Source of the DNA: JAEUOS01 sp031423955
GTDB lineage: Bacteria; Pseudomonadota; Gammaproteobacteria; Burkholderiales; JAEUOS01
DNA: 64,000 nt
NCBI GenBank assembly: GCA_031423955.1
Contig: JANPGJ010000342.1
Coordinates: 3,308-67,307, forward strand
Direction of reading: 5' to 3'
The notes beneath the pieces were generated by a model. The model worked only from the letters and a program-made list of their open reading frames with translations, was not told the DNA's origin and did no database searches. Within the stretch, counting starts at the first letter, position 1. Every line of letters starts with the position of its first letter. The translations under genes and the position numbers were made by a program. Shown in pieces: positions 49,049 through 57,994 of this stretch.

Positions 49049-49639
49049 ATGGCACCCGTAGTGGCTGCGATCAATCATCTGCTGGCCCAGCATCCGCAGG
49101 CACAGGCGCGCCTGCGGCCGCATGCCGGCAAGACCTTGCGCGTCGACGCGGCGCCGTTTGTGTTGACGCTCGCTGTCACGCCGGCAGGCGGAGTCGAGTC
49201 GGCGCCGGATATGGTGGCCAATGACATCGCGTTCAAGTTGAACCCGGCGCAGTTGCCGCTGCTGTTTGGCGACGCTGAATTTGTCATGAAGTCGGTGCGG
49301 ATCGAAGGCGATGCCGAGTTCGCGCAAGTGATCAGCATACTGATGCGCGAGGTGCGCTGGGACGCCGAGGAGGATTTGAGCCGCGTCGTCGGTGACGTGC
49401 CAGCATACCGGGCGATGGCAGTAATGCGTGCGGTGACCGCATGGGGACGCGATGCCTCGCAGCGCCTGGCCGGCAACGGTGCTGCGTTCCTGGTCGACGA
49501 GGAGCCATTGCTGGTGCGCAGCAGGATGGCCGAACAGTTCGCAAGCGAGGTCGCGGAGACACGCGACCTGTGCGCGCGGCTGGAAAAGCGTATCGAAATC
49601 CTTGAGGCGCGACGCCGGTCGCACCGCGGCGACGATTGA
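49049..49639 (+). CDS. ubiJ: Ubiquinone biosynthesis accessory factor UbiJ (SCP2 domain)
   Basis: 196 residues. The N-terminal SCP2/sterol-carrier-like lipid-binding domain spans about 10-110, with IAFKLNPAQLPLLFGDAEF and VRIEGDAEFAQVISILMREV, and a helical C-terminus (LCARLEKRIEILEARR). UbiJ scaffolds the soluble Ubi complex and binds ubiquinone intermediates. It lies 7 nt after rodA and before ubiB, with an opposite-strand kinase gene between; ubiE, its usual left neighbour, is not here. A terminator follows at 49653. Confidence 0.88.
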   Translation: MAPVVAAINHLLAQHPQAQARLRPHAGKTLRVDAAPFVLTLAVTPAGGVESAPDMVANDIAFKLNPAQLPLLFGDAEFVMKSVRIEGDAEFAQVISILMREVRWDAEEDLSRVVGDVPAYRAMAVMRAVTAWGRDASQRLAGNGAAFLVDEEPLLVRSRMAEQFASEVAETRDLCARLEKRIEILEARRRSHRGDD

Positions 49640-49652
49640 AAATTGCACAATT

Positions 49653-49692
49653 CATGACAAAAATATGCCTCTGGCGAGGCTGTCATGTTTTT
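49653..49692 (+). terminator. Intrinsic terminator after ubiJ
   Basis: CATGACA (49653-49659) pairs with TGTCATG (49681-49687), enclosing an inner GCCTC-tggc-GAGGC hairpin with seven unpaired nt on the 5' side; TTTTT follows at 49688-49692. It lies between the convergent ubiJ and PfkB genes. Five A on the left may let it act in both directions. Confidence 0.65.
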
Positions 49693-49715
49693 GGTAACGA
49701 TCAATCGGCCCGCCC

Positions 49716-50615
49716 TCAGGCGGACGAGCGCAACAATTCGAGGACTTCAGGTCGTGTCGGCATGCTGCGCGCGCCTTGCCGACCGACCTTGATCGACGCC
49801 GCCGCACTGGCGTAGCGGATAGCCTCCGCGAGCGACGCTCCTTCGGCGACGCATACTGCGAATGCGCCGTGAAATGTATCGCCGGCGCCGGTGGTGTCGA
49901 CCGCATCGGCCCTGAAGGCCGGCGTGTGCCGCAACTGTTCCGGTGCCGCCGCGCTCAGCCATTCGCAACCACGCTCACCGCGCGTCACCACGGCCGCACG
50001 CGCACCAAGATGAAGTGCGGCCTGCAAGCCCGGCAAGGAGTCGCCTTCGGCAAACGCCGCGAAGCCGGGTTCGGAGAAAACCGCGTAATCCACCTCGGCC
50101 ACCAGCGTGTGCAGGGTGTCACGGTCGGCTGTATCGCCGTCGAGGATGGTTGGAATTCCCGCTTTGCGTGCCGCCGCCAGGGCAAGGCGCGAGCCCTGCG
50201 GCCAGCGCACATCGGCCAACAATGCGCCTGCGCCCTGCAGGCGGTCGAACGGCAGCCAATCGCCGCGGTCACGCAGAACGTCGCCGCGCATCCCGACGAT
50301 CAGGCGCTCGCCGGCGCTGTCGACCAGAATCACCGAGTGCGAGGAGGTGCGGCCGACGACCCGATGCATGTAGCGGGCATCGACCGCATGCCTGGTGAAA
50401 TCGGCCGCCATGGCATCGGCGATCGCATCATCGCCGGCAGGACCCCAGAATTCCGCCGCGGCGCCTAGATGCGCAATCGCGACGGCGGCATTGGCGGCCA
50501 TGCCGCCGCCGAGTTCGAAATAGCCGCGGGCAGCGAGCTTCGCCGGCGGTGAGGCGACCTGTTCGACCATGAAAACGCGATCGAATGCGGTGTGGCCGAC
50601 GCAGATGATGCGCAT
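49716..50615 (-). CDS. PfkB-family carbohydrate kinase
   Basis: 299 residues from ATG 50615 (MRIICVGHTAFDRVF). Ribokinase-fold motifs: the substrate Gly-rich motif FELGGGMAANAAVAIAHLGA and the ATP/catalytic motif DAVDTTGAGDTFHGAFAV with the catalytic Asp in GAGD. It phosphorylates a sugar or nucleoside with ATP in the cytosol. Family members acting on fructose, ribose, ketohexose or adenosine cannot be told apart here. It is divergent from ubiB (115 bp) and convergent with ubiJ. Confidence 0.92.
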   Translation of the reverse strand: MRIICVGHTAFDRVFMVEQVASPPAKLAARGYFELGGGMAANAAVAIAHLGAAAEFWGPAGDDAIADAMAADFTRHAVDARYMHRVVGRTSSHSVILVDSAGERLIVGMRGDVLRDRGDWLPFDRLQGAGALLADVRWPQGSRLALAAARKAGIPTILDGDTADRDTLHTLVAEVDYAVFSEPGFAAFAEGDSLPGLQAALHLGARAAVVTRGERGCEWLSAAAPEQLRHTPAFRADAVDTTGAGDTFHGAFAVCVAEGASLAEAIRYASAAASIKVGRQGARSMPTRPEVLELLRSSA

Positions 50616-50729
50616 TGCCGGATTATCTGCTTGCCGCCTGCACGCGGCAAGCCCGATCGGCAATGCGCGACCGCATGGCGATTCGGGTACAGTCCGGCTT
50701 CACTTCCGATTGGCCGCCTGCGTTTCCCC

Positions 50730-52292
50730 GTGCGTTCGCTTCGTCTCATCAAGATCCTGACCATCGCCTATCGCTTTGGCCTCGATGAATTCTTCATGGC
50801 CGCGGCCAAGCCCGGGCCGGTCAAGTCGTTCTACCAGACATTTTTCTTCTGGCGCACTTTCGGCACCCCGCGTGGTGAGCGATTGCGACGGGCACTGGAG
50901 GATCTGGGGCCGATTTTCGTCAAGTTTGGCCAGGTGCTGTCGACCCGGCGCGACCTCCTGCCCGCCGATATCGCCGATGAACTGGCGCATCTGCAGGACC
51001 GCGTTCCCCCTTTCGACCCGTCGCTCGCAGAGCGCCAGATCGAACTGGCCTTCAACAAGAAGCCGGCCGATCTCTTCAGGTCGTTTGATCGTGAGCCGGT
51101 TGCATCGGCATCGATCGCCCAGGTTCATTTCGCGGTACTTCACGACGGGCGCGAGGTCGCGGTCAAGGTGCTGCGCCCGGGCATTCTGGCGGCGATCGAA
51201 AGCGATCTCGACCTGATGCGGGTTGGCGCCGGCATCATCGAGAGACTGTGGGCCGATGGCAAGCGCCTGAAACCGCGCGAAGTGGTGGCCGAGTTCGACA
51301 TGTACCTGCATGACGAGCTTGATCTGGTGCGCGAGGCGGCCAACGCCAGCCAGTTGCGCCGCAACTTCGCGCCCGACAGTGCGCGCGGTCACCTGTTGAT
51401 GGTGCCCGGCATCCACTGGGACTACACCTCGAACGCGGTGTTGACGATGGAGCGCATGAAGGGCATTCCGATCAGCCAGATCGATCGCCTCAAGGCCGCC
51501 GGCATCGACCTGCAGAAATTGTCGCGCGAAGGGGTCGAGATATTCTTCTCGCAGGTGTTTTCAGACGGCTTTTTTCACGCTGATATGCACCCCGGCAACA
51601 TTTATGTCAGCGACGCGCCGGAAACGCTTGGGCGCTATATCGCGCTTGATTTCGGCATCGTCGGAACATTGTCGGAATTCGACAAGGATTACCTGGCGCA
51701 GAATTTCCTGGCGTTTTTCAACCGCGACTACCACCGGGTCGCCGTGCTTCACGTGGAATCGGGCTGGGTGCCGCGCGGCACCAACGTCGAGGCGCTCGAA
51801 GGCGCGGTTCGCGCGTGCTGCGAACCGCATTTTGACCGGCCGCTGAAAGATATTTCGCTGGGTCAGGTCTTGCTGCGCCTGTTCCAGACTTCGCGGCGTT
51901 TCAATGTCGAGATCCAGCCGCAACTGGTGCTGTTGCAGAAGACGCTGCTCAATATCGAAGGGCTCGGGCGCCAACTCGATCCCGAACTCGATTTGTGGAA
52001 GACCGCCAAGCCGTACCTCGAGAAATGGATGATCAAGCAGATCGGCTGGGAGGGCTTCCTGGCAAACGCCAAACGCGAGGCGCCGCATCTGGCGAAAATG
52101 GTCCCGCAGTGGCCGCGCTTGCTTACCAGGGCACTCGAGCACGCCGCTCATGGCGACGAGGAACGGGCGTCGATACGCCTGCTGGCCGAGTCGGTGGAGC
52201 GGCAGGGCCGCCGGGTGCGTGCGCTGTCGTCAATTGTCCTGGTTCTGGTGCTGGTACTGCTGGTCGAGGCGATCTGGTTCCTGCGGCATTAA
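50730..52292 (+). CDS. ubiB: Ubiquinone biosynthesis regulatory kinase-like protein UbiB
   Basis: 520 residues from GTG 50730. ADCK/UbiB features: the KxGQ motif in FVKFGQVLSTRRDLLP, the Ala-rich nucleotide loop variant SASIAQVHFA, VKVLRPG (catalytic Lys), FFHADMHPGNIYV and LDFGIVGTL. Two C-terminal membrane helices are expected (about 500-518 is clear). UbiB is a membrane ATPase needed for coenzyme Q synthesis. The gene follows ubiJ in direction, interrupted only by the opposite PfkB gene. Confidence 0.96.
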   Translation: MRSLRLIKILTIAYRFGLDEFFMAAAKPGPVKSFYQTFFFWRTFGTPRGERLRRALEDLGPIFVKFGQVLSTRRDLLPADIADELAHLQDRVPPFDPSLAERQIELAFNKKPADLFRSFDREPVASASIAQVHFAVLHDGREVAVKVLRPGILAAIESDLDLMRVGAGIIERLWADGKRLKPREVVAEFDMYLHDELDLVREAANASQLRRNFAPDSARGHLLMVPGIHWDYTSNAVLTMERMKGIPISQIDRLKAAGIDLQKLSREGVEIFFSQVFSDGFFHADMHPGNIYVSDAPETLGRYIALDFGIVGTLSEFDKDYLAQNFLAFFNRDYHRVAVLHVESGWVPRGTNVEALEGAVRACCEPHFDRPLKDISLGQVLLRLFQTSRRFNVEIQPQLVLLQKTLLNIEGLGRQLDPELDLWKTAKPYLEKWMIKQIGWEGFLANAKREAPHLAKMVPQWPRLLTRALEHAAHGDEERASIRLLAESVERQGRRVRALSSIVLVLVLVLLVEAIWFLRH

Positions 52293-52375
52293 GGGCGCGC
52301 GCCGCGCGGGTTTTCCGGGCCGGTTTCCGGCGTGCGACCGCGAGGCGACAAGCGATCCGCCGGGATTTGGCGCGT

Positions 52376-54427
52376 TCAGGCGGAACTCAGGCGAAAGCGA
52401 CCCACAACCGTTTTCAGTTCGTGGGATAACGCCAGCATGGACACCGCGGCGGCGCTGTTCTGTGCGGTGATGGCGGAATTGGCCTCGGTCATCCGGGCGA
52501 TGTGTTCCACGCTGCGGGCAATGTCGGACGAAGCCTGCCGTTGTTCACTGGTTGCATGGGCGATTTCCTGCACCGCCACCACCGTTTTGTCGGCGTGCGC
52601 AGAGATCTGCGTCAGTGCGTCGCCCGCTGCGCGCGCCTTGTCCATGCCGCCGCTCATGCGGGCTGCGATCGCCGCCATTGCAACGACGGCAGCCTGGGTG
52701 TCGTCGCGCACCTTGCCGATCATGCTCTCGATGTCCTGGGTTGACTGACTGGTTCGTTCGGCAAGCTTCCTGACTTCGTCGGCCACTACGGCGAACCCGC
52801 GCCCCTGCTCGCCGGCGCGCGCCGCCTCGATGGCGGCATTGAGGGCCAGCAGGTTGGTCTTGTCGGCGACCTCGCGGATCACGCCGACGATCCCGACGAT
52901 TTGCTGCGAGCTGGCGCCGAGGTCGGATATCTGTCGACTCGATGATTGAATCGCCTCGGCGATCTGCTGCATTTCTCTGACCGCTTCGGAAACCACGAGC
53001 GCGCCGTCGCCGGAGGCGTCGCGCGAACGCTGGGTGATCGCATCGGCCTCGCGCGCGCTGTCGGCGATGTGGCCGATGCTCACCGTCAGTTGCTCGACGG
53101 CGGACGCCATGCCGGCGGTCGTGTCACTTTGCGCGTGCGCTGTTTGCGAAGCCTGCTGGCTGCTTTCCTGCATCTGGATGGCGGCGCTGGAAAGCTGCTG
53201 CATCGACCCGGTGATGCCCTGGACCAAGGTGCCGATCTGCGCGCCGGTCAGGTTGACACTCGACGACAAGCGGTCGATTTCATTGCGGCTGCCGCCATCG
53301 ACGTTGGCGATCGTTGCCGTCAGGTCGCCCTCACCGATGCGTTCGATCGCCGAGAGTGCCTGCGCCAGCGGCTTCAGGCGCATGGCCACCAGCAAATAGA
53401 TGAGAGACAGCGTGACCAGACCGGCAACCACGCTGACGACGATGAGTGCGTTGCGCAAGGCCACGCTTTCAGTAACGAACTCGTCGATAAAGCTGCCGGT
53501 GCCGATGACCCAGTTCCAGTTGGGAACCACACCGTACACGGCGATCTTCTTCTTGACTTCGCCCGTCGTCTTGTCCGGCCAATCGTATATCTGGGTACCG
53601 CCCTTGGATGCGATCACGCTGGCAACGCGGTTGCGCGTGGCTTCATCAGGACTGTCCCCGACTTTTTTGCCGGCATTGGTCGGATGCAGCACGTACTGTG
53701 CAATGTCTTTGCCGGGCAGCGGCGTGAACCCGAACAGATAGCCGGTCTTGCCGACCGGGATCGAGCCCATCCATTTTTTCAGTTTTTCGATATCGGCGGT
53801 GAAGTCGATACGAACCGTGATGGCGCCGATGACTTCGCGATTGGCATTGAATATCGGCTCCATCCGGCTCATGTAGGCGCGGTCGTTGCGGAACAGGAAG
53901 CCGGCGTAGGCTTCGCCCTTGCGCAGGCTGACCACGGACGCTTCATTCGACGGCAGCGGCGTGCCGACCATGCTTTTGCCGTCCTTGTCCTTGAGCATGG
54001 TGGTGGCGCGATAGAAGTCATCGCCTTTCCTGACCAGGATCGCGCCATCGACCCCGGTCAGGCGCGCGAATTCGGGCACGATGCGTTTGTTGTCGTTGAT
54101 TATTTCATCGCCGATCTTCAGCACCGGCAACTCGTTGTCAGCCATCACCATGGTGGCGCCGGAGGCCGTTACCTGGCCGTTCAACACGCTCTTGAAGGTG
54201 GCGATGTTGCGTGCCGCCCGGGCCATGTGGTCCTGATAGACATACTCCAGGGTGTCAGTCACCAGTTTGAGGTCGGTCTGCAACTTGGCTTCAGTCTGGC
54301 GCAGCGCGCTGCGTTCGCTGGAAACCGCAACAAAGACAGTCAGTGCCGAGAAGACGCAGAAGCAGACAGTGGCCCCGAGTATCAAGATCTGGCGCGCGAC
54401 TGGCAGGCGATTGAAGAATCTGAACAT
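52376..54427 (-). CDS. Methyl-accepting chemotaxis protein with Cache sensor
   Basis: 683 residues from ATG 54427, preceded by AAGGG. TM1 about 10-32; a long periplasmic double-Cache type region about 33-300 (KGDDFYRATTMLKDKDGKSM, PVGKTGYLFGFTPL and YGVVPNWNWVIGTGSF); TM2 about 310-335; HAMP about 335-390; signalling domain about 400-683. The hairpin tip is EVADKTNLLALNAAIEAARA, then GEQGRGFAVVADEVRKLAER. No C-terminal CheR pentapeptide is seen. The ligand is unknown. No flagellar-type sigma-28 promoter was found upstream. Confidence 0.95.
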   Translation of the reverse strand: MFRFFNRLPVARQILILGATVCFCVFSALTVFVAVSSERSALRQTEAKLQTDLKLVTDTLEYVYQDHMARAARNIATFKSVLNGQVTASGATMVMADNELPVLKIGDEIINDNKRIVPEFARLTGVDGAILVRKGDDFYRATTMLKDKDGKSMVGTPLPSNEASVVSLRKGEAYAGFLFRNDRAYMSRMEPIFNANREVIGAITVRIDFTADIEKLKKWMGSIPVGKTGYLFGFTPLPGKDIAQYVLHPTNAGKKVGDSPDEATRNRVASVIASKGGTQIYDWPDKTTGEVKKKIAVYGVVPNWNWVIGTGSFIDEFVTESVALRNALIVVSVVAGLVTLSLIYLLVAMRLKPLAQALSAIERIGEGDLTATIANVDGGSRNEIDRLSSSVNLTGAQIGTLVQGITGSMQQLSSAAIQMQESSQQASQTAHAQSDTTAGMASAVEQLTVSIGHIADSAREADAITQRSRDASGDGALVVSEAVREMQQIAEAIQSSSRQISDLGASSQQIVGIVGVIREVADKTNLLALNAAIEAARAGEQGRGFAVVADEVRKLAERTSQSTQDIESMIGKVRDDTQAAVVAMAAIAARMSGGMDKARAAGDALTQISAHADKTVVAVQEIAHATSEQRQASSDIARSVEHIARMTEANSAITAQNSAAAVSMLALSHELKTVVGRFRLSSA

Positions 54428-54692
54428 TGCATAACCCTTGAGCAAGTTGCGCTGGCGATTGGCGAGGTCCAACCAGGGACACGCGACTCGGCCAGCGGAT
54501 ATATTGTGGATGATTTGGTAGTTTTGCATTCTCGGCGCCCGTTGTGCACGTCGAATACGGCTGCAAACCACGGGCTATTCGCTGTTGCGACGGCGGGCGG
54601 ATGTGTGAAGCGGCCATGCCACAAGCGATTTGCGGCTTTTATAATTCGCAGATGCCCGCCGGGTCGTCACCGTCGCCAACAGGAATGTCGCC

Positions 54693-56201
54693 ATGCTGAT
54701 CGGATTCGTCACGCTCTATCTGTTGGTCTCGGTCGGCATTGGCTTGTACGCCGCGACCCGGGTTCACAACGCCAAGGACTTCGCGGTCGCCGGTCGCAGC
54801 CTGCCGCTGCCGGTGGTCACGGCAACTGTCTTTGCGACCTGGTTCGGCGCCGAAACGGTATTGGGTGTGTCCGCCACTTTCGTCAAGGATGGTCTTGGCG
54901 GCGTCGTCGCCGACCCGTTCGGCGCGTCGCTGTGCCTGATTCTTGCAGGCTTGTTTTTCGCCCCCAGGCTGTATCGAATGGGCCTTTTGACCATCGGCGA
55001 CTACTACCGGATTCGCTACGGGCGCGCAGTCGAGGTGATCACCGCGATCGCGATCGTGATCTCGTATCTGGGCTGGGTGGCGGCGCAGATCAAGGCGCTC
55101 GGCCTGGTCTTCAACATCGTCACCAATGGGGCGATCGGCGTCGAATGGGGCATGGTGCTGGGGGCGGTGATTGTGCTGACCTATACCACCTTTGGCGGCA
55201 TGTTTGCGGTTGCCTTTCTGGATTTTGTGCAGATGATGGTGGTGATGTGCGGCCTCTTGTTCATCGCCTGGTATATCAGCAGCCTGACGGGTGGCGCAGG
55301 AGCGGTCATCGCGCACGCCAGCGCCGCAGGCAAGCTGCAGTTCTTTCCGACCGGCGGTTATACCGCCTGGGTACCTTTTGTCGGGGCCTGGCTGACCATG
55401 ATGCTGGGATCAATCCCGCAGCAGGATGTGTTTCAACGCATCACCTCGGCAAAGAACGAAAAGACGGCGGTCCGCGGTTCGGTGCTGGGCGGCTCGATTT
55501 ACTTCGCGTTCGCGTTTGTGCCGATGTTCCTGGCGTACGCGGCGACCCTGGTCGATCCGGCGCGCTTTGGTGAATTGGTGAAGAGCGATTCGCAGTTGGT
55601 GCTGCCAACCCTGATCCTGGCCCATACCCCGGTGTTCGCGCAGGTCATTTTCTTCGGCGCCCTGTTGTCAGCGATCATGAGTTGCTCCTCGGCCACGCTG
55701 CTGGCGCCAGCGGTGGCGTTTTCGGAGAATATCGTGCGCGGCTTCTATCCGCGGATGTCGGACCGCACTTTTCTGCTGGTGATGCGTTCGTCGCTGGTCG
55801 GGTTCGCGCTGATGGTGCTGGTGGTCGCGCTCAACAGCAAACTGACGATTTTCCAGATGGTCGAAAGCGCCTACAAGGTCACCCTGGTGACGGCTTTCGT
55901 GCCATTGCTATTCGGGCTCTACTGGAAACGGGCGACCACCCAGGGTGCATATTTTGCAATGGGCGCGGGCTTGGGTGTGTGGCTCTCCGGCGAAATTTTT
56001 GTTCAGAGCACGGTCTGGCCTGCGCAAATTCCCGGCTTTATCGCCGCAATTGTCGGCATGATCGCAGGCTCGCTCCTGCCACAACGTCTTGTTGCCCGTC
56101 AGGAGGCCCATCACTCAGGCCACGGCCATCATGTGAGCGTTGTAGATCAACAATCTAAGGCAAAGCAAACGCACACACACACTACGTCAACCGGGACATA
56201 G
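54693..56201 (+). CDS. Sodium:solute symporter family (SSF) transporter
   Basis: 502 residues with about 13 membrane segments. It has the SSF core: VAGRSLPLPVVTATVFATWF, then GADTV-like GAETVLGVSATFVKDGLGGV, TIGDYYRIRYGRAVEVI, the YTTFGGMFAVAFLDFVQMMV signature and SAIMSCSSATLLAPAVAF. Substrates of this family range from proline and acetate to sugars; it cannot be assigned. The C-terminal 30 residues are His/Gln/Thr-rich (HHSGHGHH, THTHTT), an unusual tail that could bind metal. It is divergent from the chemoreceptor gene across 265 bp. Confidence 0.93.
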   Translation: MLIGFVTLYLLVSVGIGLYAATRVHNAKDFAVAGRSLPLPVVTATVFATWFGAETVLGVSATFVKDGLGGVVADPFGASLCLILAGLFFAPRLYRMGLLTIGDYYRIRYGRAVEVITAIAIVISYLGWVAAQIKALGLVFNIVTNGAIGVEWGMVLGAVIVLTYTTFGGMFAVAFLDFVQMMVVMCGLLFIAWYISSLTGGAGAVIAHASAAGKLQFFPTGGYTAWVPFVGAWLTMMLGSIPQQDVFQRITSAKNEKTAVRGSVLGGSIYFAFAFVPMFLAYAATLVDPARFGELVKSDSQLVLPTLILAHTPVFAQVIFFGALLSAIMSCSSATLLAPAVAFSENIVRGFYPRMSDRTFLLVMRSSLVGFALMVLVVALNSKLTIFQMVESAYKVTLVTAFVPLLFGLYWKRATTQGAYFAMGAGLGVWLSGEIFVQSTVWPAQIPGFIAAIVGMIAGSLLPQRLVARQEAHHSGHGHHVSVVDQQSKAKQTHTHTTSTGT

Positions 56202-56221
56202 CGTTGCGGTTGCGCGTCTTG

Positions 56222-56249
56222 CGCCTTCCCGGCTGCGCTGGGGAAGGCG
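56222..56249. terminator. Convergent-gene hairpin, probable bidirectional terminator
   Basis: CGCCTTCCC (56222-56230) pairs perfectly with GGGAAGGCG (56241-56249) around a 10-nt loop, between the ends of the symporter gene (+) and a small gene (-). No T-run is present on either side. Confidence 0.45.
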
Positions 56250-56250
56250 T

Positions 56251-56439
56251 TCAGATCTGTGCCGGATGACGGTTGCGGACGGCTGGTTCATGGCGTTGCG
56301 CACGTCTTGTCAGCAATCCGAGTAGCCACATCGTTGCGCGTGCTGAAGCAAGCGCCAGATTGCCGATGAATTCGCCGAGGGCGATATTGCGTTGCAGTCG
56401 TGCACTGCGAACGTATTCTTCAAAAGCCTGATTACGCAT
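56251..56439 (-). CDS. Hypothetical small protein
   Basis: 62 residues from ATG 56439 (MRNQAFEEYVRSARLQRNIA). The central part (ALGEFIGNLALASARATMWLLGLL) is amphipathic to hydrophobic and may associate with the membrane; the C-terminus is Arg/His-rich. It vaguely resembles the short YjiS-like stress proteins of proteobacteria, without a firm match. It follows another tiny gene by 85 bp on the same strand. Confidence 0.55.
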   Translation of the reverse strand: MRNQAFEEYVRSARLQRNIALGEFIGNLALASARATMWLLGLLTRRAQRHEPAVRNRHPAQI

Positions 56440-56524
56440 GATAAGTAGCTTTCTATTGGTAAGTAGCGCGTGTGGCCATTTCAGGGGCGCCGGGAAAGTC
56501 GTCACGCAACGGGCTACCCAAGTG

Positions 56525-56716
56525 TCAGCGCGCCAGCAAATACGCTAGCGGGCTGACCGCTGCCAGCATTGCCGCTACGATCAAATCGGCCCTGCTACCG
56601 CGGGTACTGGTCAGGTGGGCGTCAGACGAAAATCCGAATCGTTGATTGATCTCTTGCGCGATCAAGTTGCGTTCGAGGTCGTCCGTAAGTTTGATGCGGT
56701 TGGATAAAGTGTCCAT
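56525..56716 (-). CDS. Hypothetical small membrane protein
   Basis: 63 residues from ATG 56716, preceded by AAAGGG at 8 nt, which makes this start better than the GTG two codons upstream. The N-terminal half is charged (LSNRIKLTDDLERNLIAQEI); the C-terminal 20 residues form one membrane helix (LIVAAMLAAVSPLAYLLA). No family is recognised. It is divergent from the LysR gene with a LysR-type dyad between. Confidence 0.6.
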   Translation of the reverse strand: MDTLSNRIKLTDDLERNLIAQEINQRFGFSSDAHLTSTRGSRADLIVAAMLAAVSPLAYLLAR

Positions 56717-56749
56717 TTGCACGACCCTTTCAGTTCAAATGGTAAGATT

Positions 56750-56764
56750 TTGTGCAACGCACAA
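56750..56764. promoter_or_regulatory. LysR-type T-N11-A dyad
   Basis: TTGTGC-aac-GCACAA is a perfect 6-bp inverted repeat fitting the T-N11-A rule for LysR-type regulators. It lies 33 bp upstream of the small membrane gene at 56716 and 144 bp before the lysR start, in an AT-rich 192-bp divergent gap. Confidence 0.5.
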
Positions 56765-56908
56765 TAGGAAAGATAAGGGCGGAGTTCCGCAATTGCCAAT
56801 CGTAAGTTTTGATCGAAAGGATTGATTTTTTTGATCCCGAAGGCAATATTGATGCGATGCAGCAAAACTGCTTTAGAATAAACTCCGGTTTTGTAAAGGT
56901 GGTCTGCA

Positions 56909-57943
56909 ATGGAGCTCTATCAGCTGCGCAGCTTTGCGGCGATCGCCGAGGCGCGGCAGTTGACCCGCGCCGCTGAAACCCTGCACATCAGTCAGCCGGC
57001 CTTGAGCGCGCAATTGAAGGCGCTTGAAGAAGAACTCGAATTGACGCTGTTCGAGCGCACCCCGGCAGGAATGCCGTTGACGACGGTCGGACGACGCGTA
57101 CTGGCAAATGCAGTCAAGGTGCTGACGGCCGCCGATGTCCTGCGCAACCAGGCGCGTGCATTGAAGGATCAGGCGGCCGGGCAAATCATCGGCAAGGCAT
57201 CCATCGGCACCCTCAGTGACCCGGATTTCATCCGGCTGGGCGAATTTATCGGCACCGCGTTTGCGCGGCACCCCATGCTTGAGGTCGATCTGCACCAGGA
57301 AATCACCGGTGCGGCCAAGCAGCATGTGCTCGAGCGGGCGCTTGACGCCAGCTTTTACTACGGTGCGATTGACGATCCGCGACTCTGCGGGTTCCCTTTG
57401 CGCGAAATGGCATATCGGGTCGCAGCGCCCGCGGCTTGGCAACCGCAATTGCTGCACGCTGACTGGAGAGAGATGGCCGAGATGCCCTGGATCATTCCGC
57501 CGGTCATCAGCACGCATCATGCACTGGCGCACGCGATGCTTGACGCCCACGGTTGCACGCCGTCACGCGTGGTCGAGGCCGATCAGGAGGCTGTGGTCAG
57601 TTCGCTGGTGGTGGCCGGTCTGGGCGTGGCGCTGATCCGCGAGGACCAGGCCCTGGCCAGGCGGGAAGCCGGCGAAGTATGCCTGTGGCGCGACATCCGG
57701 CTGGAAACGCCGCTATGGTTCATCTACCTGCGTGAACGTGGCGGCGATCCGGTAATACTCGCATTGCTCGCGGTACTGGCCGACATTTGGGGCGCGCCGC
57801 CCGAAGCTCTGCCGGATCACCCCGGATCATCGCCGGATGCCGCCACGGTCACCGTGGGCCGCAGCGCCGGCAGCAACCGGAAAACAGGTTCGTCAAAGCG
57901 ATCATCAAACACCCGTGGCGCCACGTCGGCGCGTCGCGCCTAA
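56909..57943 (+). CDS. LysR-family transcriptional regulator
   Basis: 344 residues. The winged HTH is at about 1-60 (MELYQLRSFAAIAEARQLTR, then AAETLHISQPALSAQLKALE). The effector-binding domain spans about 90-295. The last 45 residues are Ser/Arg/Thr-rich, an unusual low-complexity extension. A perfect T-N11-A dyad in the divergent gap is a likely autoregulatory site. The target genes may be the two tiny divergent genes or distant ones. Confidence 0.94.
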   Translation: MELYQLRSFAAIAEARQLTRAAETLHISQPALSAQLKALEEELELTLFERTPAGMPLTTVGRRVLANAVKVLTAADVLRNQARALKDQAAGQIIGKASIGTLSDPDFIRLGEFIGTAFARHPMLEVDLHQEITGAAKQHVLERALDASFYYGAIDDPRLCGFPLREMAYRVAAPAAWQPQLLHADWREMAEMPWIIPPVISTHHALAHAMLDAHGCTPSRVVEADQEAVVSSLVVAGLGVALIREDQALARREAGEVCLWRDIRLETPLWFIYLRERGGDPVILALLAVLADIWGAPPEALPDHPGSSPDAATVTVGRSAGSNRKTGSSKRSSNTRGATSARRA

Positions 57944-57947
57944 GACC

Positions 57948-57977
57948 GGAAATGTCGGCCGCGCGGCCGACATTTCC
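57948..57977. terminator. Perfect 30-bp palindrome between convergent genes
   Basis: GGAAATGTCGGCC, a GCGC centre and GGCCGACATTTCC form a 13-bp perfect stem (the whole 30 bp is palindromic), 4 nt after the LysR stop and 17 bp before the end of the convergent binding-protein gene. It has no flanking T-run. It is most likely a shared transcription-end hairpin. Confidence 0.6.
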
Positions 57978-57994
57978 AGTTCAGGAAAGCAGAA

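Noticed and set aside
52946..55573. 875-codon open frame on the plus strand
   Set aside because: It runs antisense to the chemoreceptor and then out of frame through the symporter gene. Both are unmistakable, and this frame shows no domain.
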